Assembly: GCA_019415335.1 (NCBI GenBank)
Contig: DXKH01000106.1
Span: 1-7,666 of the forward strand
Origin: Citrobacter sp.
GTDB lineage: Bacteria > Pseudomonadota > Gammaproteobacteria > Enterobacterales > Enterobacteriaceae
Direction of reading: 5' to 3'
DNA: 7,666 bases
Within the stretch, counting starts at the first letter, position 1. Each line of letters begins with the position of its first letter. The position numbers and the translations under genes are program-made. Positions 1 to 6,105 of the stretch are shown one piece after another. The notes below the pieces were generated by a model. That model was not told the DNA's origin and ran no database searches. It worked only from the letters and a program-made list of their open reading frames with translations.

Positions 1-78
1 CAGGCTCTTGCTCAACCGACAACGGACGAGTTAATGACGCTGGTTAACAAGTTCATTGAAGAAAAAACAATCTGCTAA
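1..78 (+). CDS. ptsI: 3' end of ptsI, PTS enzyme I (partial)
   Basis: Only the last 25 codons and the TAA stop (76-78) are inside the window. The translated tail, ending NKFIEEKTIC, matches the C-terminus of enterobacterial enzyme I as I know it. Enzyme I takes phosphate from phosphoenolpyruvate and passes it to HPr at the start of the cytoplasmic phosphoenolpyruvate:sugar phosphotransferase chain. None of its active-site regions is visible; the fragment belongs to the PEP-binding C-terminal domain. crr follows after 40 bp on the same strand, the usual ptsHI-crr order. Identification rests on the tail sequence plus this context. Confidence 0.95.
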   Translation, partial: QALAQPTTDELMTLVNKFIEEKTIC

Positions 79-118
79 TCCACGAGATGCGGCCCAATTT
101 ACTGCTTAGGAGAAGATC

Positions 119-628
119 ATGGGTTTGTTCGATAAACTGAAGTCTCTGGTTTCTGATGATAAGAAAGACACCGGAACTATTGAGATTGTTGCACCGCTCT
201 CTGGCGAGATCGTCAACATCGAAGACGTACCGGATGTCGTTTTTGCTGAAAAAATCGTGGGTGATGGCATCGCTATCAAACCAACCGGTAATAAGATGGT
301 TGCACCGGTTGACGGTACCATCGGCAAAATCTTTGAGACCAACCATGCGTTCTCTATCGAATCCGATAGCGGTATCGAACTGTTCGTTCACTTCGGTATC
401 GACACCGTTGAGCTGAAAGGCGAAGGCTTCAAACGCATCGCTGAAGAAGGCCAGCGTGTGAAAGTGGGTGACCCGGTTATTGAATTCGATCTGCCGCTGC
501 TGGAAGAAAAAGCCAAGTCTACCCTGACTCCGGTTGTTATCTCCAACATGGATGAAATCAAAGAACTGATCAAACTGTCCGGTAGCGTGACTGTGGGTGA
601 AACCCCGGTTATCCGCATCAAGAAATAA
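119..628 (+). CDS. crr: Glucose-specific PTS enzyme IIA (EIIA-Glc)
   Basis: This is the full-length 169-residue EIIA-Glc, the usual enterobacterial length. It is a cytoplasmic protein that takes phosphate from HPr and hands it to the glucose permease IIBC-Glc. In enteric bacteria the phosphorylated form also stimulates adenylate cyclase, and the unphosphorylated form inhibits non-PTS sugar permeases and glycerol kinase. A short N-terminal amphipathic segment ([11 protein letters not shown]) precedes the beta-sandwich domain. The two active-site histidines are at residues 76 (in NHAF) and 91 (in FVHFG), the classical His75 and His90 when the initiator Met is not counted. The start is set by an AGGAGA ribosome site at 108-113, five bases before the ATG. 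The gene lies 40 bp after ptsI and ends just before a strong terminator. In E. coli crr also has promoters inside ptsI, which would be outside this window. Nothing in it looks unusual. Confidence 0.98.
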   Translation: MGLFDKLKSLVSDDKKDTGTIEIVAPLSGEIVNIEDVPDVVFAEKIVGDGIAIKPTGNKMVAPVDGTIGKIFETNHAFSIESDSGIELFVHFGIDTVELKGEGFKRIAEEGQRVKVGDPVIEFDLPLLEEKAKSTLTPVVISNMDEIKELIKLSGSVTVGETPVIRIKK

Positions 629-641
629 TTCTTGCCGCAGG

Positions 642-672
642 AAAAAATGGCGCCTTCTGGCGCCATTTTTTT
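642..672 (+). terminator. Rho-independent terminator after crr, symmetric
   Basis: A perfect stem is formed by TGGCGCC (648-654) and GGCGCCA (659-665) with a TTCT loop. It is extended by A6 on the left (642-647) pairing with the T7 run on the right (666-672). It starts 14 bp after the crr stop and should end ptsHI-crr transcription. Because the A-run becomes a U-run on the other strand, it could also stop transcripts arriving from the convergent pdxK unit. Confidence 0.93.
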
Positions 673-677
673 ATCTA

Positions 678-774
678 CCGGATGGCAAAATCCGCCTGAT
701 GGCACTGCGCTTATCAGGCCTACAAGATATGTCACCATAGCGTTGGACCCGTATGTTCGCGCCGCCATCCGGCA
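678..774. repeat. REP-like palindromes (BIME-like cluster)
   Basis: The gap between the two convergent units holds REP-type sequence. The best unit, 694-725, runs from GCCTGAT (694-700) to ATCAGGC (713-719) and then CTACAA, the typical tail of an enterobacterial REP. A second unit lies in the opposite direction: the complement of 759-774 reads TGCCGGATGGCGGCGC, the conserved half of another REP, but its other arm is degenerate. A third partial match, CCGGATGGC, is at 678-686. Opposed REP units between converging 3' ends are typical for BIMEs, which can stabilise mRNA 3' ends or bind gyrase and IHF. Those roles are family knowledge, not shown here. The exact boundaries are uncertain. Confidence 0.8.
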
Positions 775-786
775 TCGGTACCGAAG

Positions 787-1026
787 TCACAATGGCGAGG
801 TCACCGGACGATAACACTTTTCACGCATCAGGATTTTCATCCCCTCCGGCCCACTTTCCAGCATCCGCTTTTCTGAATCAGAAACCAGCAGTTCGCACTG
901 ATAGCCGCCCGTGATGCCAAACATCGCGCGCGCCACGCAGATATCTTCCAGCGCATTCAGCCCGCTGGTTTCAAAATGTCCCACAATGCGTCCCTGCTGG
1001 CGAACCACTAACCGATAACTCTTCAT
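787..1026 (-). CDS. Uncharacterised 79-residue protein coupled to pdxK
   Basis: I do not recognise a functional family. The product has 79 residues, with no signal peptide and no membrane segment, so it is probably a small cytosolic protein. By eye it suggests two N-terminal beta strands ([17 protein letters not shown], residues 4-20), a helix around 24-37, and further strands around 43-49 and 52-68. It has three cysteines (30, 44, 71) but no clear metal-binding spacing. Its ATG overlaps the pdxK stop as ATGA (1023-1026), so it is very probably translated by coupling from the pdxK message. I recall a similar unnamed cytoplasmic protein at this place in Salmonella. The coupling makes a real gene much more likely than a chance reading frame. 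The job is unknown; a link to B6 salvage is inferred only from the operon. Confidence 0.85.
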   Translation of the reverse strand: MKSYRLVVRQQGRIVGHFETSGLNALEDICVARAMFGITGGYQCELLVSDSEKRMLESGPEGMKILMREKCYRPVTSPL

Positions 1027-1889
1027 CGCGCCTCCCCTGCCGGAGGCAGTATCAGTTCGTCACATCCGCATTGCTGCGTCCAGGTCATCACCGCCAGCAC
1101 GCGTTCCGCGGCCTGTTGCGTTGCCTGCGTCAGCGATTTCCCCAGCACAATGCCGCTAATCAACTCGGCACAGAACAGATCGCCGGTGCCTTTCAGATCG
1201 GTTTCTACGCGCGGATGCTCAATCACATCCAGCGTATCAGCCGTCACCACCGCCACATTGATGGTTTCACTGTCCTGCCCTGGCGCGCTGGTGATGACAA
1301 TCCACTTCAGCGTGTCGGTCAGTAGCGATCTCGCCGCAGCGACAGCCTCCTCCAGCGTGTTGCACGGCATACCGCTGAGCATCTCCAGCTCAAAAACATT
1401 CGGCGTCAGCCCCTGCGCCAGCGGCAACAGGTGGTGTCGATAGGCTTCCGGTATCTCAGCTTTCACATACATTCCGCTGTCGGTATCGCCAATCACCGGA
1501 TCGACCAGAACAGGAATATCAGGATGCGTTTTACGAACGTTTTGCAACCATTGCGCCAGCAGAGCGATTTGTTCTGCGCTGCCCATATAACCGGTGGTCA
1601 CGGCCTTTAACTCGCGCAGCGCATCACGCTCGCTCAACGCCAGCAAATAACCACGGAACCAGTCAGCCGGAATGACGCCGCCATAGAACGTGTCATAGTG
1701 CGGCGTATTGCTGAACAGGACGGTTGGCACCGCCGTCACCCGCAATCCCTTTGCTTTGATGGCAGGCACAGCGATGCTATTGCCGACGCTGCCATACACC
1801 ACCTGTGACTGAACGGCGACAATATCGGTCTGCAACGCCCGATGCTTATCGTCGAAGAGCACTGACTGAATATCACTCTCCTGCCCCAT
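1023..1889 (-). CDS. pdxK: Pyridoxal/pyridoxine/pyridoxamine kinase
   Basis: PdxK phosphorylates pyridoxine, pyridoxal and pyridoxamine at the 5' position using ATP, the main salvage step toward pyridoxal 5'-phosphate, in the cytosol. The 288-residue protein has the ribokinase-like fold of the PdxK/PdxY group and aligns by eye with E. coli PdxK (283 residues). Visible landmarks are the N-terminal substrate region [14 protein letters not shown] (27-40), the [11 protein letters not shown] segment (61-71), the VDPVIGD motif (129-135), and the GTGD anion-hole motif at 234-237 with Asp237 as the probable catalytic base. The ATG at 1889 is preceded by an AGGAGA-type ribosome site (1895-1900). The gene is transcribed away from ptsJ, and its TGA overlaps the start of a small gene. 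In Salmonella Typhimurium the MocR protein PtsJ is reported to repress pdxK; the same layout here suggests the same control. Confidence 0.97.
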   Translation of the reverse strand: MGQESDIQSVLFDDKHRALQTDIVAVQSQVVYGSVGNSIAVPAIKAKGLRVTAVPTVLFSNTPHYDTFYGGVIPADWFRGYLLALSERDALRELKAVTTGYMGSAEQIALLAQWLQNVRKTHPDIPVLVDPVIGDTDSGMYVKAEIPEAYRHHLLPLAQGLTPNVFELEMLSGMPCNTLEEAVAAARSLLTDTLKWIVITSAPGQDSETINVAVVTADTLDVIEHPRVETDLKGTGDLFCAELISGIVLGKSLTQATQQAAERVLAVMTWTQQCGCDELILPPAGEAR

Positions 1890-1933
1890 AGACTTCTCCT
1901 CTCACTGGACAGCGGGCGGGTGCCTCACTATTA

Positions 1934-1965
1934 TCGTCATATGCTAAAATTCATTTTGTCATAGG
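1934..1965 (+). promoter_or_regulatory. Candidate PtsJ operator: 22-bp-spaced direct repeat
   Basis: TCGTCATATG (1934-1943) and TTGTCATAGG (1956-1965) agree at 8 of 10 positions, share the core GTCATA, and start 22 bp apart, about two helical turns. MocR regulators usually bind such directly repeated sites near their own gene and the target. The left copy overlaps the proposed pdxK -10 and start point; the right copy abuts its -35. That would suit repression of pdxK and autoregulation of ptsJ. Binding is inferred. Confidence 0.45.
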
Positions 1966-1969
1966 TCAA
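1941..1969 (-). promoter_or_regulatory. Probable sigma70 promoter of pdxK
   Basis: Reading the minus strand, TTGACC (1969-1964, five of six bases of the -35 consensus) is followed after exactly 17 bp by TAGCAT (1946-1941, four of six of the -10). Transcription would begin near 1934, giving a leader of about 45 nt to the pdxK ATG. The -35 lies two bases from the ptsJ start codon. This is a sequence match only; the start site has not been mapped from this window. Confidence 0.65.
1942..1950 (+). promoter_or_regulatory. Probable extended -10 promoter of ptsJ
   Basis: TGCTAAAAT (1942-1950) is an extended -10 element: TGn followed by TAAAAT. No good -35 lies at the right distance (about 1921-1927 reads TGCCTCA), which extended -10 promoters can tolerate. 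Transcription would start near 1957, leaving a leader of about 15 nt and a weak AGG (1963-1965) as ribosome site. It overlaps the -10 of the opposing pdxK promoter. It could be another start further upstream, so confidence is moderate. Confidence 0.5.
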
Positions 1970-1971
1970 TA

Positions 1972-3267
1972 ATGATCGACGGAAAAACCGCCAGCGAAAT
2001 CTTTGACAGTATACGTCAGCACGTGACCAGCGGCGTGTTGCCTGCGGGTGAAACATTGCCGCCGGTACGGGAACTGGCTGCGCAACTCAATGTGAATCGC
2101 AATACTGTTGCAGCGGCCTACAAACGCCTGGTGACATCCGGACTGGCGCAAAGTCGTGGTCGCAATGGCACCGTGATTAAAAGCGCCTCGACGCCCATCG
2201 CGCGCGAAGGCGGCGACCCGCACACGCCGCTTCACGATCTCTCCAGCGGAAACCCTGATCCGACTCGCCTGCCGGACCTGAGCCGTTACTTTGCAAAATG
2301 TCATCACGGCCACCGCCTGTACGGTGACGCGCCAGTTTCCCCGGAACTAAAGCGCTGGGCCACGCAGTGGATGCAGGATGCCGTTCCCGCTGCGGGTGAA
2401 ATTGATATCACCAGCGGCGCGATTGACGCCATTGAACGCCTGCTGAGCGCTCATCTGTTGCCAGGTGACAGCGTGGTGGTTGAAGACCCTTGCTTTTTAA
2501 GCAGTATCAATATGCTGCGATACGCCGGATTCAGCGCCTGCCCGGTGAGCGTAGATCGCGAAGGGATGCAACCGGAGGGGCTCGAACAGGCGCTGAGTAA
2601 AGGTGCCCGGGCAGTGATCGTTACGCCCCGGGCGCACAACCCGACGGGATGCAGTTTAAGCGCTGCACGCGCGGGCGAATTACAGGCAATCCTGGCGCGA
2701 TACCCACAGGTGCTGGTGATTGTTGACGACCACTTTGCCCTGCTTTCCGCTTCCGCGTGGCATCCGGTGATTGCGGCAGAAACGCTCCACTGGTCGATCG
2801 TTCGCTCAATGTCGAAAACGCTGGGGCCAGACCTGCGTCTTGCCATCGTCGCCAGCGATCCCACGACGTCGGCAAAGTTACGCCTGCGCCTTAACGCCGG
2901 CAGTCAGTGGGTCAGCCACATTTTGCAGGATCTGGTTTACGCCTGTCTGGCGGACCCCATCTGGCAGCAAACCCTGAAAGATTCTCGCCAGTTTTATGCC
3001 GATCAGCAGCGTAAACTGGCTCAGGCGCTACACGCGCAAGGCATCAACAGCGCTTTCCCCGGCGATGGTCTGAACCTGTGGCTACCGCTTGCCGAAACCC
3101 GCCAGAACGTTGCATTCGCGCTGGCGAAATCCGGTTGGCTGGTGCGTGAAGGCGACGCTTTCGGCGTTAATACGCCCGCACAGGGTCTGCGCATTACCCT
3201 TTCCACACTCAACGACAACGACATCAACCGCCTGGCCGTCCATCTTCATCAGGCGCTGAGCCACTAA
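1972..3267 (+). CDS. ptsJ: MocR-family PLP-dependent transcriptional regulator PtsJ
   Basis: This 431-residue protein has the MocR plan: a GntR winged helix-turn-helix domain fused to a fold-type I aminotransferase-like domain. The DNA-binding part occupies about residues 1-70, with the HTH near LPPVRELAAQLNVNRNTVAA (29-48). A linker to about residue 85 leads to the PLP domain. Expected cofactor residues are present: Asn223 in HNPTG, Asp252 in VIVDD, the Schiff-base Lys282 in SMSKTLG, and Arg407 in LRITL as the likely carboxylate contact. The protein should therefore bind PLP. The Salmonella orthologue is reported to repress pdxK and respond to PLP; the divergent gene here is pdxK. The name came from proximity to the PTS genes, not from a PTS role. 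The ATG at 1972 has only a weak ribosome site, but the reading starts correctly for a GntR domain. yfeJ follows after 13 bp. Confidence 0.93.
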   Translation: MIDGKTASEIFDSIRQHVTSGVLPAGETLPPVRELAAQLNVNRNTVAAAYKRLVTSGLAQSRGRNGTVIKSASTPIAREGGDPHTPLHDLSSGNPDPTRLPDLSRYFAKCHHGHRLYGDAPVSPELKRWATQWMQDAVPAAGEIDITSGAIDAIERLLSAHLLPGDSVVVEDPCFLSSINMLRYAGFSACPVSVDREGMQPEGLEQALSKGARAVIVTPRAHNPTGCSLSAARAGELQAILARYPQVLVIVDDHFALLSASAWHPVIAAETLHWSIVRSMSKTLGPDLRLAIVASDPTTSAKLRLRLNAGSQWVSHILQDLVYACLADPIWQQTLKDSRQFYADQQRKLAQALHAQGINSAFPGDGLNLWLPLAETRQNVAFALAKSGWLVREGDAFGVNTPAQGLRITLSTLNDNDINRLAVHLHQALSH

Positions 3268-3280
3268 CAGGAGAGCATCC

Positions 3281-3997
3281 GTGCACGTCCATTTTATTAT
3301 TCATGAGTCATTTGAATCGGCAGGCGCTTATTTGCCGTGGGCTGAAACGCGCGGTCACCACATCACCTGGACCCGTGTCTACAACAACGAACCGGTTCCG
3401 GCCAACGCCGATGGCTTTGATATGTTGGTCGTGTTTGGCGGCCCGCAGTCACCGCGCACCACGCTTGCAGAGTGTCCTTATTTTGATTCAAAGGCTGAAC
3501 AACACCTGATCAACCAGGCCATCTCAGCGGGTCGGATTGTGGTCGGGATCTGTCTGGGTTCGCAGTTGATTGGCGAAGCGCTGGGAGCAAGGGTCTGCCA
3601 GAGCCCGGAAAAAGAGATTGGTCACTATCCCATCACCCTGACCGAAGCAGGAAAACAGCATCCGTTGCTTGCCCACTTCGGCTCCCCGCTGACGGTCGGT
3701 CACTGGCATAACGACATGCCAGGGCTTACCGATCAGGCCACGGTACTTGCCGCAAGCGTCGGCTGTCCACGGCAGATCGTGCAGTACGGCAATTTTGTCT
3801 ACGGCTTCCAGTGCCACATGGAATTTACCGCCGAGGCGGTGGAGGGGCTGATTCAACACTCTGAGCAGGAGCTGGCGGAAGCCAAAGGGAAGCGCTTTAT
3901 TCGCTCGAATGCGGAAATGCGTGAATGGGATTACCGGGAGATGAATGAAAAACTCTGGCAGTTCCTCGATCTGCTGGTGGAAAAACGTCAGGGTTAA
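3281..3997 (+). CDS. yfeJ: Class I glutamine amidotransferase-like protein (YfeJ type)
   Basis: The 238-residue protein is a free-standing class I glutamine amidotransferase domain of the kind related to GMP synthase GuaA. The catalytic triad is intact: nucleophile Cys91 in VGICLGSQ, and His179 and Glu181 in FQCHMEF. The oxyanion-type GGPQSP motif is at 53-58. No synthetase or acceptor domain is attached, so the substrate that would receive ammonia is unknown; hydrolase activity on gamma-glutamyl compounds is possible. Translation should start at GTG 3281, seven bases after AGGAG (3269-3273); the ptsJ stop lies 13 bp upstream, indicating one transcription unit. The C-terminal 50 residues are charged and probably helical. 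The symbol follows the Salmonella gene at the same place, from memory. The family is clear, the physiological role is not. Confidence 0.85.
   Translation: MHVHFIIHESFESAGAYLPWAETRGHHITWTRVYNNEPVPANADGFDMLVVFGGPQSPRTTLAECPYFDSKAEQHLINQAISAGRIVVGICLGSQLIGEALGARVCQSPEKEIGHYPITLTEAGKQHPLLAHFGSPLTVGHWHNDMPGLTDQATVLAASVGCPRQIVQYGNFVYGFQCHMEFTAEAVEGLIQHSEQELAEAKGKRFIRSNAEMREWDYREMNEKLWQFLDLLVEKRQG
3973..3980 (+). other. Chi site (GCTGGTGG)
   Basis: This is an exact match to the E. coli RecBCD chi octamer, inside the 3' end of yfeJ. Chance occurrence in coding DNA rich in CTG-GTG codons is common, so it is a recorded motif rather than a proven site. Confidence 0.7.
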
Positions 3998-4003
3998 TCC
4001 GCA

Positions 4004-4023
4004 TGCCCGGTCATCGCCGGGCA
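4004..4023. terminator. Hairpin between convergent yfeJ and cysM
   Basis: TGCCCGG (4004-4010) and CCGGGCA (4017-4023) form a perfect 7-bp GC-rich stem with a 6-base loop. It fills most of the 32 bp between the yfeJ stop and the cysM stop. It lacks a T-run on either side, so it is not a classical Rho-independent terminator. It may be a weak bidirectional stop or an mRNA 3'-end stabiliser for both genes. Confidence 0.5.
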
Positions 4024-4029
4024 ATGTGA

Positions 4030-4941
4030 TTAAATCCCCGCGCCCTGGCTGAAGTGCTCTTCGCCAAACACGCCGGTAGAGAGATAGCGATCGCCGCGAT
4101 CGCAAATAATCGCCACCACCACCGCGCCCGGATTCGCTTTCGCAATCCGTATCGCACCAGCGACCGCGCCGCCTGAGCTGACGCCACAGAAGATCCCTTC
4201 ACGTACCGCCAGTTCACGCATAGTGTTCTCTGCGTCTCGCTGGTGAATATCGACGACCTGATCGACAAGCTGAGCATTAAAAATGCCCGGCATGTATTCC
4301 GCAGGCCAGCGGCGAATCCCCGGAATGCTGCTGCCCTCTTCCGGTTGCAAGCCCACAATAGTGACCGCGCTGGCCTGCTCGCGCAGAAAGCGTGAAACCC
4401 CGGTGATAGTACCGGTCGTCCCCATGCTGGAAACAAAATGGGTGAGGCGTCCTGACGTTTGCTGCCAGATTTCCGGCCCCGTGGTGGTGTAATGCGCGTA
4501 CGGGTTATCAGGGTTGTTGAACTGGTCCAGCAACTTGCCTTCGCCGCGCTGAGCCATCTCCAGCGCCAAATCGCGCGCCCCTTCCATCCCCTGCTCTTTG
4601 GTGACCAGAATAAGCTCAGCACCGTAGGCGCGCATCGCCGCACGACGCTCCTGGCTCATGTTGTCCGGCATCAGCAGCGTCATGCGATAACCTTTCAACG
4701 CGGCAATCATTGCCAGCGCAATGCCCGTATTCCCGCTGGTGGCCTCAATTAACACGTCGCCAGGTTTAATCTCGCCGCGTTTTTCCGCTTCAACAATCAT
4801 CGATAACGCAGCACGATCTTTCACCGATCCCGCCGGATTGTTGCCTTCCAGTTTGACCCAAATTTCACTGCCATTATCCGGTGTCAGCCGTTGCAGTTTC
4901 ACCAGAGGCGTATTGCCAATTGTTTGTTCTAATGTATTCAC
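4030..4941 (-). CDS. cysM: Cysteine synthase B (O-acetylserine sulfhydrylase B, S-sulfocysteine synthase)
   Basis: CysM is a PLP enzyme of fold type II. It joins O-acetylserine with sulfide to give cysteine, and also uses thiosulfate to give S-sulfocysteine. The cofactor lysine is Lys41 in GSVKDR, with the substrate loop TSGNTG at 68-73, the phosphate-binding loop GTTGT at 174-178, RRWP at 210-213 and SSGG at 255-258. I chose the GTG at 4941-4939 as start: it gives 303 residues, the E. coli CysM length, and begins NTLEQTIGNTPLVKL like other CysM proteins. An in-frame ATG at 4995 would add 18 residues with no family counterpart and would place the upstream terminator hairpin inside the gene. 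A GGA at 4952-4950 is the only ribosome-site candidate. The gene closes the cysteine operon after cysA, which supplies its thiosulfate. Confidence 0.96.
   Translation of the reverse strand: MNTLEQTIGNTPLVKLQRLTPDNGSEIWVKLEGNNPAGSVKDRAALSMIVEAEKRGEIKPGDVLIEATSGNTGIALAMIAALKGYRMTLLMPDNMSQERRAAMRAYGAELILVTKEQGMEGARDLALEMAQRGEGKLLDQFNNPDNPYAHYTTTGPEIWQQTSGRLTHFVSSMGTTGTITGVSRFLREQASAVTIVGLQPEEGSSIPGIRRWPAEYMPGIFNAQLVDQVVDIHQRDAENTMRELAVREGIFCGVSSGGAVAGAIRIAKANPGAVVVAIICDRGDRYLSTGVFGEEHFSQGAGI
4735..4742 (+). other. Chi site (GCTGGTGG)
   Basis: This is a second exact chi octamer in the same orientation, antisense to cysM and about 760 bp from the first. Only the motif is shown; activity with RecBCD is not. 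Confidence 0.7.
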
Positions 4942-4954
4942 GTGCGCTGTCCAT

Positions 4955-4986
4955 AAAAAAGCCCGGATCGCGGTGCGCCTCCGGGC
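4955..4986 (-). terminator. Terminator-like hairpin between cysA and cysM
   Basis: On the minus strand GCCCGGA (4986-4980) pairs with TCCGGGC (4967-4961), with a possible inner GCG/CGC pairing around CAC, and is followed at once by six T (4960-4955). This has all parts of a Rho-independent terminator. It begins 21 bases after the cysA stop and ends 13 bases before the cysM GTG, so it would reduce or separate cysM expression from cysUWA. Strength is not known. Confidence 0.8.
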
Positions 4987-5007
4987 GATAAACATCCCGA
5001 TAACCTA

Positions 5008-6105
5008 TCAAGCACTTTGTGCCAGAGCAAGTTCCTCATCACGCGTCTCAATGCGCTGCTCGCCATTGTATAAGCGTGCGTTTTGCAGGCCCACAAACAG
5101 ACGCTCGCCGCGCACCGGGGCATCATCTCCCTGCATGACCACCGTCAACGGGTCGTGATACCACCCGAGCGGTTGCACAACTAATTGGGTGTAGTGGCCT
5201 TTCGGGCTGGCTTCGATGACCTGCACCGGTAACGGTGAATCCAGACTGGTACGACGGCTGATATCGACTTCCCACGGACGCAGGAACAGATCGACCGGCC
5301 CCTGATACGCGGGCGTATAGCCCAGCGGCCAGCGGTGCGCGCCAACGTGGAACTGTCCGCCGCGAATGGTGCCCTGCAGGCGGTTAACTTCACCCATAAA
5401 TTCCAGTACAAAGCGGGTCGCCGGTTCACGCCAGACCTGATCCGGCGCATCGGCCTGTTCAATATTGCCCTGGCTCATCACCACCACGCGGTCTGCCACT
5501 TCAGTGGCCTCTTCCTGATCGTGCGTGACAAAGACGCTGGTGAATTTCAGCTCTTCATGCAGTTGACGTAACCAGCGGCGTAGCTCTTTACGCACCTGCG
5601 CATCGAGGGCGCCGAACGGCTCATCCAGCAGCAGAATTTGCGGTTCAACGGCTAAGGCGCGGGCCAGCGCCACACGCTGTTTTTGTCCACCAGAAAGCTG
5701 CGCCGGGAAGCGATCCGCCAGGTGTGCCAGTTGCACCATCTCCAGCAGTGTCGTCACTTTGGCTTTGATCGCCGCCGCATTGGGACGCTCACGACGCGGC
5801 AGGACGTTCAGGCCAAAGGCGATGTTGTCAAACACCGTCATATGGCGAAACAGCGCGTAGTGCTGAAAGACAAATCCTACCTTACGCTCGCGCGCATGCA
5901 GACGGCTGACGTCGGTACCGTGGAAGCGAATATGCCCACTGGACTGATGTTCCAGCCCGGCAATAATGCGCAGCAGCGTGGTTTTACCGGAACCGGACGG
6001 CCCCAGCAAGGCAACCATCTGACCTGAAGGAATATCCAGTGAGATATCGTTCAGCACCTGGGTGCGACCAAAAGACTTCTTAATATTGGCAATCTCAATG
6101 CTCAT
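5008..6105 (-). CDS. cysA: Sulfate/thiosulfate ABC transporter ATP-binding protein
   Basis: CysA is the cytoplasmic ATPase that powers sulfate and thiosulfate import through CysU-CysW. It has 365 residues, as in E. coli. The nucleotide-binding domain shows Walker A GPSGSGKT (35-42), the Q-loop at Gln81, the ABC signature LSGGQ (137-141), Walker B ILLLDE (157-162) and the switch His195. The remaining C-terminal part, from about 240, is the TOBE-type regulatory domain usual in this importer group. The ATG at 6105 has a perfect AGGAGG (6117-6112) six bases upstream, lying in the 3' end of cysW. The first 11 bases overlap cysW, which suggests translational coupling. The operon promoter, normally activated by CysB with N-acetylserine under sulfur limitation, lies beyond the right edge. 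A terminator-like hairpin follows the stop. Confidence 0.98.
   Translation of the reverse strand: MSIEIANIKKSFGRTQVLNDISLDIPSGQMVALLGPSGSGKTTLLRIIAGLEHQSSGHIRFHGTDVSRLHARERKVGFVFQHYALFRHMTVFDNIAFGLNVLPRRERPNAAAIKAKVTTLLEMVQLAHLADRFPAQLSGGQKQRVALARALAVEPQILLLDEPFGALDAQVRKELRRWLRQLHEELKFTSVFVTHDQEEATEVADRVVVMSQGNIEQADAPDQVWREPATRFVLEFMGEVNRLQGTIRGGQFHVGAHRWPLGYTPAYQGPVDLFLRPWEVDISRRTSLDSPLPVQVIEASPKGHYTQLVVQPLGWYHDPLTVVMQGDDAPVRGERLFVGLQNARLYNGEQRIETRDEELALAQSA

Noticed and set aside
53..391. Open frame of 112 codons antisense to the ptsI-crr junction and crr
   Set aside because: It spans the crr ribosome site and coding sequence on the opposite strand; no supporting feature was seen.
632..814. 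Small plus-strand open frame of 60 codons after crr
   Set aside because: It consists of the terminator and REP sequence translated by chance.
1890..1971. A PLP or other riboswitch in the pdxK leader
   Set aside because: The leader is only about 45 nt and shows no strong paired structure; a protein regulator is encoded next door.
2451..2864. Open frame of 137 codons antisense to ptsJ
   Set aside because: It is a shadow of the PLP domain coding sequence; there is no ribosome site context or recognisable motif.
3524..4105. Open frame of 193 codons antisense to yfeJ
   Set aside because: It covers the amidotransferase gene whose catalytic motifs are clear, and shows no domain of its own.
4011..4643. 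Open frame of 210 codons on the minus strand overlapping cysM in another frame
   Set aside because: It is rich in Arg, Ser and Ala as expected from an out-of-frame reading of GC-rich coding DNA, has no family likeness, and lies within the well-supported cysM.
4942..4995. N-terminal extension of CysM from the in-frame ATG at 4995
   Set aside because: It adds 18 residues absent from known CysM proteins and runs through the terminator-like hairpin; the GTG start gives the exact family length.
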